Assembly (NCBI GenBank): GCA_015488295.1
Contig: WFOC01000094.1
Span: forward strand, 1-46,386
From: Gammaproteobacteria bacterium
GTDB lineage: Bacteria; Pseudomonadota; Gammaproteobacteria; SZUA-229
Direction: 5' to 3'
DNA length: 46,386 nt
This document shows, piece by piece, positions 42,283-46,386 of this stretch. The first letter of the stretch is position 1, and every line of letters starts with the position of its first letter. Under the pieces are notes generated by a model that saw only the letters and a list, made by a program, of their open reading frames with translations, searched no databases and was not told the DNA's origin. The position numbers and the translations under genes are program-made.

Positions 42283-44513
42283 TCTATATTCTGGGACTGT
42301 CTGCTTATTATCACGACAGTGCAGCTGTATTGCTGTGTGATGGAGAAATTGTTGCAGCTGCTCAGGAAGAGCGCTTTACTCGCAAACGCCATGATGCGGA
42401 TTTTCCTGTGCATGCTGTCGAATTTTGTCTCGGCCGGGCAGGTATTTCTTTAAGCGAAGTTGATCACATTGTTTTTTATGACAAACCTTTTTTGAAATTC
42501 GAGCGTTTGCTGGAAACACATCTGGCAACAGCCCCTGTGGGTTTGCCGGCCTTTATCAAAGCGATGCCGGTGTGGCTAAAGGAAAAACTTTATCTGAAAA
42601 AACTGCTGCGTGATTCATTGAGTGAGCTTGCCCGGTGTGAGGTTAAAGATTTGCCTGCGTTGTTGTTCAGCTCGCATCACCAGGCGCATGCTGCTTCGGC
42701 GTATTATGCCAGCCCTTTTGATAAGGCGGTGGTTCTTTGTCTTGACGGTGTTGGTGAGTGGGCGACCACGACAGCCTGGCTGGGTGAAGGCAATCAGCTG
42801 AAACCGTTGTGGCAGATAAACTTTCCGCATTCACTTGGTTTGTTGTATTCGGCGTTTACTTATTACGCAGGTTTTCGTGTTAACTCCGGTGAATATAAAC
42901 TGATGGGACTGGCTCCTTATGGTGAAGCTCGCTATGTTGATCTGATTCTGGAGCACCTGCTGGACTTGAAAGAAGACGGCAGTTTTCGTCTGGACATGTC
43001 ATATTTTAATTTTGCATCCGGTCTGACCATGACCAGTAAAAAATTTCATCGACTGTTCGGGAGTGAGCCAAGAAAGCCAGAATCTGAGCTGAGGCAGCGT
43101 GACATGGATATCGCAAAGTCTATACAGGTTGTCACAGAAGAAATTGTTTTGCGGCTGGCGAAAACACTACGCAAAGAGACTGGTGTTGAAAACTTGTGTA
43201 TGGCCGGTGGTGTTGCTTTGAACTGTGTAGCAAATGGTCGTCTGCTAAAAGAAAGTGTTTTCAAAAATGTCTGGGTGCAGCCGGCAGCTGGTGATGCAGG
43301 TGGCGCACTGGGCGCTGCTTATATAGCGTGGTTTCAGTACCTGAATAAGCCTGGAATGGCAGCGCAATCTGATCACATGCAGGGGGCGTTGCTGGGCACA
43401 GAGTATGATGATGAAGCCATAGAAAAAATTCTGTTGTCAGAAAATATGGTTTATAAAAAATATGAAACCGAAGCCTTGCTTGATGTTGTGACTGAATATC
43501 TTGATAAAGAAATGGTTGTTGGATGGTTTCAGGGGCGGATGGAATTTGGTCCGCGTGCACTGGGTAACCGTTCTATTTTAGGCGACCCGCGTAGTGAGGA
43601 GATGCAGTCGATAATAAACCTTAAAATAAAAAACCGTGAGTCTTTTCGGCCGTTTGCGCCAGCAGTGTTACAGGAAAAAGCAGCGGAATGGTTCGAGATA
43701 AATATTAAAAGCCCGTATATGCTTTTTGTGGCACAACTGAAAAAAGATAAATGTGTTGATGATGCAGCGGCTGACTGTGTGCAGGGGTTTGCCCGTCTGA
43801 AAAAAAAACGTTCGCAGGTGCCGGCGATTACCCATGTTGACAACAGTGCGCGGGTGCAGACAGTGTCTGCTGAATCGAATGCCATGTTTTATCGTTTGCT
43901 AACAAGGTTTGAGAAATTAACGCAATGCCCGATGCTGATCAATACTTCGTTTAATGTACGTGGTGAACCAGTGGTTGAATCACCGGGTGATGCGCTGCGT
44001 TGTTTTTTGAAAACAGATATGGATGTTCTGGCGATTGGTTCATTTGTTGTGCTTAAAACTGAACAGCCGGAAAAAAAGCCTGTGCCAGTATATGATGATA
44101 AAACCGGTGAGCAGCTTGTGAATGATGTTAGCGCAAAACAGCTTCGTCAGTTTGCCTTGAGCACCGGCATCATGGTCTCACTGATATTTGGTTTGTTTTT
44201 TCCATGGCTTGCCGGTTCAAAAATGAATACCAGTGTTTTTGTTTATTCTGCTTTGTGGGCGGGATGGGGGCTATTGTTACCAAAAACGCTGACTCCGCTA
44301 TATAATGTCTGGATGCGATTTGGTCAGGTGATGCATAAAATTATGACACCGCTGATTCTGTCGATTATCTATTTTGTTTTAATTACGCCACTTGGCCTGG
44401 TGATGAGAATGTTTGCTAATGATCCGCTGAATCGTAAACTGGATGCTGCTGCAGATTCCTACCGTGAACAGAGTCAGGCGATTAAAGCCGATGATCTGGA
44501 GAAACCTTTCTGA
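42279..44513 (+). CDS. O-carbamoyltransferase (NodU/CmcH/SxtI type) fused to an SxtJ-like membrane domain
   Basis: The enzyme transfers a carbamoyl group from carbamoyl phosphate through carbamoyl-AMP to a hydroxyl. Residues 1-365 form the ASKHA half: ILGLSAYYHDSAAVLL, the metal-binding H133-H-Q-A-H137 and VVLCLDGVGEW. Residues about 400-590 form the YrdC-like half with FGPRALGNRSILGDPR (to 438), INTSFNVRGEPVVESPGDAL and FLKTDMDVLAIG. Residues about 618-744 are a second module with three hydrophobic segments (about 627-647, 653-672, 683-705) and a charged tail. It resembles SxtJ, which is a separate gene in saxitoxin clusters. The fusion would hold the enzyme at the inner membrane. TGATG couples it to the 50-residue gene. 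The substrate is unknown; a sugar of a surface or secreted product is inferred. Confidence 0.88.
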   Translation: MIYILGLSAYYHDSAAVLLCDGEIVAAAQEERFTRKRHDADFPVHAVEFCLGRAGISLSEVDHIVFYDKPFLKFERLLETHLATAPVGLPAFIKAMPVWLKEKLYLKKLLRDSLSELARCEVKDLPALLFSSHHQAHAASAYYASPFDKAVVLCLDGVGEWATTTAWLGEGNQLKPLWQINFPHSLGLLYSAFTYYAGFRVNSGEYKLMGLAPYGEARYVDLILEHLLDLKEDGSFRLDMSYFNFASGLTMTSKKFHRLFGSEPRKPESELRQRDMDIAKSIQVVTEEIVLRLAKTLRKETGVENLCMAGGVALNCVANGRLLKESVFKNVWVQPAAGDAGGALGAAYIAWFQYLNKPGMAAQSDHMQGALLGTEYDDEAIEKILLSENMVYKKYETEALLDVVTEYLDKEMVVGWFQGRMEFGPRALGNRSILGDPRSEEMQSIINLKIKNRESFRPFAPAVLQEKAAEWFEINIKSPYMLFVAQLKKDKCVDDAAADCVQGFARLKKKRSQVPAITHVDNSARVQTVSAESNAMFYRLLTRFEKLTQCPMLINTSFNVRGEPVVESPGDALRCFLKTDMDVLAIGSFVVLKTEQPEKKPVPVYDDKTGEQLVNDVSAKQLRQFALSTGIMVSLIFGLFFPWLAGSKMNTSVFVYSALWAGWGLLLPKTLTPLYNVWMRFGQVMHKIMTPLILSIIYFVLITPLGLVMRMFANDPLNRKLDAAADSYREQSQAIKADDLEKPF

Positions 44514-44665
44514 TGCTGGAATTTCTGACTGACCTCTGGCAATTCATGCGTGCCAGAAAAAAATACTGGTTGTTCCCGGTTGTATTGATTATGGCGTTAC
44601 TGGGTGCGCTGCTGGTGCTGGGGCCGGGTTCTTCAATTGCGCCTTTTATTTATACTTTGTTCTGA
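44513..44665 (+). CDS. DUF5989 (SxtK-like) 50-residue membrane protein
   Basis: This gene is too short to be found by length alone. ATG 44513 overlaps the TGA of the carbamoyltransferase by one base (TGATG), and the frame runs 50 codons to TGA 44663-44665. The product starts MLEFLTDLWQFMRARKKYW, an amphipathic and basic stretch, then one membrane helix (about 20-36, ending LVLGPGSS) and a hydrophobic end IAPFIYTLF. That pattern is the DUF5989 family, which accompanies carbamoyltransferase and SxtJ genes in many genomes and includes SxtK. It probably stabilises the membrane complex; no catalytic residues are evident. Confidence 0.85.
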   Translation: MLEFLTDLWQFMRARKKYWLFPVVLIMALLGALLVLGPGSSIAPFIYTLF

Positions 44666-44679
44666 CGATTGCGTGTTAT

Positions 44680-44696
44680 GTCGGGCAGTGCCCGAC
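44680..44696. repeat. REP-like hairpin
   Basis: GTCGGGCA (44680-44687) pairs with TGCCCGAC (44689-44696) around one base. The stem equals that of the REP at 32441. It lies 15 bases after the DUF5989 stop and may act as the 3' end of the cassette transcript. Confidence 0.75.
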
Positions 44697-44750
44697 CTGC
44701 GTTGCAGGCTCAATAAAAGAACCGGGGCTACGTTTATGAGCGCTTTTGCA

Positions 44751-44773
44751 CGGCGGGCACCGCCCGCCGTAGC
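44751..44773. repeat. REP-like hairpin, GC-rich variant
   Basis: CGGCGGGC (44751-44758) pairs with GCCCGCCG (44762-44769), followed by TAGC. It lies 39 bases before the ettA stop in the convergent gap and could terminate or stabilise either transcript. Confidence 0.7.
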
Positions 44774-44811
44774 TTTGTTTATTGGCACCAGATTATGGAG
44801 CCGTGCCTGAT

Positions 44812-46371
44812 CTACGTGATGTTTTTGAACTTGATCCGATGTGGGTTGATCACCGCATCTTCACCTAAACGTTGCACACGATCAGCTTCATATTCGGTGT
44901 AGTTGCCTTCAAACCAGGTGGTTTTGCTGTCGCCTTCAAACGCGAGTATATGTGTTGCGATGCGATCCAGGAACCAGCGATCATGTGAGATAACAACCAC
45001 ACAACCGGGGAAGTCGAGGATGGCTTCTTCCAGTGCGCGCAGGGTTTCCACGTCCAGGTCATTGGTCGGTTCGTCGAGCAGCAACAGGTTGCCGCCGCTT
45101 TTTAACAGCTTGGCCAGATGCAGGCGATTGCGCTCACCACCGGACAGGTCTTTGACAAATTTCTGCTGGTCTTCACCTTTAAAATTAAAGCGGCTGACAT
45201 AACCGCGTGATGGCACGGTGTAGTTGCCTATGGTGATGTTATCCAGCCCGTCTGAAATTTCCTGCCATACCGTGTTGTTGCCGCTGAGGTTGTCGCGTGA
45301 CTGATCGACGTAAGCAATCTGCACGGTTTCACCAACCCTGAATTCTCCAGTATCGGGTTTTTCTTCGCCGGTGATGAGACGGAACAGCGTGGTTTTACCC
45401 GCGCCATTGGCACCGATGATGCCGACGATGCCGCCACGCGGTAGATTGAAACTCAGATCTTCATACAACAGTTTGTCGCCAAACTTTTTGCTGATGTTAT
45501 TGGCTTCGATCACCAGTTCACCCAGGCGAGGGCCGGGTGGAATATAGAGCGATTTTGTTTCAGAACGTTTTTGATAATCTGCTGACGACAGTTCTTCAAA
45601 ACGCTGCATACGTGCCTTGCTTTTTGCCTGACGCGCTTTCGGGTTGGAGCGCACCCATTCCAGTTCGGCTTTGATGGTCTTCTGGCGGCTGGCTTCTTTT
45701 TTCTCTTCGGTGGCGAGGCGTGCTTCTTTCTGTTCCAGCCAGGAAGAATAATTGCCTTCCCAGGGAATGCCGTGGCCGCGGTCGAGTTCCAGAATCCAGC
45801 CAGCAACGTTGTCCAGAAAATAACGGTCGTGAGTAACGGCGACTACCGTGCCGGCGTATTCTTTCAGGAAGCGTTCCAGCCAGGCGACGGATTCTGCGTC
45901 GAGATGGTTGGTTGGCTCATCGAGAATCAGCATGTCGGGCGATGAAAGCAGTAGGCGGCACAAAGCGATGCGGCGGCGCTCACCACCGGACAGTTTGCTG
46001 ACATCAGCATCCCATGGTGGCATGCGCAGGGCATCTGCCGCCACTTCAAGTTTGTTGTCGAGGTTATGCGCGTCGGCGGCCTGGATGATGTTCTCAAGTC
46101 TCGCCTGTTCACTGGCCAGCGCATCAAAATCTGCATCCGGCTCGGCATAGGCTGCGTAAACCCCTTCCAGCTGTTGCTGCGCCTCAATAATTTCGCTCAG
46201 GCCTTCTTCGACATTGCCGCGCACATCTTTGTTTTCATCCAGCTGCGGTTCCTGCGGCAGGTAACCGATGCGTAAATCCGAAGCAGGGCGTGCTTCACCG
46301 ATGAAGTCGGTATCCACGCCAGCCATGATACGCAGCAGGGTCGATTTACCTGCGCCGTTGTAACCCAGCAC
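44812..46371 (-). CDS. ettA: Energy-dependent translational throttle protein EttA (ABC-F), N-terminus missing
   Basis: EttA is an ABC-F ATPase that binds the ribosomal E site and gates entry into elongation according to energy state. About 520 residues are present to the stop at 44812. Domain 1 has Walker [25 protein letters not shown] and [20 protein letters not shown] short arm and linker region ([30 protein letters not shown]) follows, then domain 2 with [29 protein letters not shown] and [19 protein letters not shown]. The match to E. coli EttA is close along its length. The first roughly 37 residues lie beyond the window; the residues encoded by the last 15 bases (reading MYKRQ) are adapter-derived and not part of the protein. 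Confidence 0.94.
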   Translation of the reverse strand: MLGYNGAGKSTLLRIMAGVDTDFIGEARPASDLRIGYLPQEPQLDENKDVRGNVEEGLSEIIEAQQQLEGVYAAYAEPDADFDALASEQARLENIIQAADAHNLDNKLEVAADALRMPPWDADVSKLSGGERRRIALCRLLLSSPDMLILDEPTNHLDAESVAWLERFLKEYAGTVVAVTHDRYFLDNVAGWILELDRGHGIPWEGNYSSWLEQKEARLATEEKKEASRQKTIKAELEWVRSNPKARQAKSKARMQRFEELSSADYQKRSETKSLYIPPGPRLGELVIEANNISKKFGDKLLYEDLSFNLPRGGIVGIIGANGAGKTTLFRLITGEEKPDTGEFRVGETVQIAYVDQSRDNLSGNNTVWQEISDGLDNITIGNYTVPSRGYVSRFNFKGEDQQKFVKDLSGGERNRLHLAKLLKSGGNLLLLDEPTNDLDVETLRALEEAILDFPGCVVVISHDRWFLDRIATHILAFEGDSKTTWFEGNYTEYEADRVQRLGEDAVINPHRIKFKNIT

Positions 46372-46386
46372 CTGTCTCTTATACAC
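46372..46386. other. Sequencing-adapter remnant (Nextera mosaic end)
   Basis: CTGTCTCTTATACAC is identical to the start of the Nextera transposase adapter read-through sequence. It interrupts the conserved ettA reading frame exactly where homologues continue upstream of VLGxNGAGKS. Its reverse complement encodes the well-known artefact peptide MYKRQ. It is not genomic. Confidence 0.93.

Noticed and set aside
41152-44665. A saxitoxin biosynthesis cluster
   Set aside because: Only tailoring-type genes are present; there is no polyketide-like sxtA, amidinotransferase sxtG or oxygenase gene. Flanking genes are housekeeping.

Overview
The window is a draft-assembly fragment of a gammaproteobacterial chromosome. 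The evidence is gene order typical of that class: mltD/rnhA/dnaQ, smpB/ratA/ratB/bamE/fur, rnhB/dnaE, surE-pcm-yqaA-nlpD-rpoS, hom/thrC, trxB/ftsK-lolA-rarA, plus a RelA-type synthetase with an EFDD motif. Outer-membrane biogenesis genes (lpxB, mlaA, bamE, lolA, nlpD, mltD) confirm a Gram-negative cell. I see no rRNA, tRNA, CRISPR array, prophage or plasmid functions, and I cannot name a genus. The last 15 bases are a sequencing-adapter remnant, so the right edge is an assembly end.

Layout. 1-8.5 kb: a double cyclic-nucleotide-domain/rhodanese protein, MltD, RNase HI, DnaQ, SmpB, a sodium-coupled transporter, RatA/RatB, BamE and Fur. 8.6-18.4 kb: RelA, a tiny membrane protein, MlaA and LpxB (minus strand), then RNase HII, a membrane-anchored protein with ten 14-residue repeats, and DnaE. 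18.5-22.9 kb: a ClC chloride transporter, a probable LCIB/C-type carbonic anhydrase, a GGDEF enzyme and an Smr protein. 23-27.4 kb: the surE-pcm-yqaA-nlpD-rpoS stress and cell-division block. 27.5-32.4 kb: homoserine dehydrogenase and threonine synthase, now convergent and separated by a REP-associated tyrosine transposase (RAYT) with its REP hairpins; then aat. 32.5-40.7 kb: an acetyltransferase-fold protein, TrxB, alanine dehydrogenase and ftsK-lolA-rarA. 40.8-44.7 kb: a tight cluster PilZ / SGNH hydrolase / carbamoyltransferase fused to an SxtJ-like membrane domain / 50-residue DUF5989 (SxtK-like) protein. The right end holds most of EttA.

Two things stand out. The 41-44.7 kb cassette resembles the sxtI-J-K-L tailoring genes of saxitoxin clusters but has no toxin-core genes beside it, and it follows a PilZ domain gene; I read it as a membrane-associated system that carbamoylates and trims a cell-surface or secreted molecule, possibly under c-di-GMP control. 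Second, the intergenic spaces carry at least four unrelated families of small palindromic elements of one shared design: inverted arms made of tandem 7-nt (one family 10-nt) units. One family supplies the start region of lolA and probably dnaQ.
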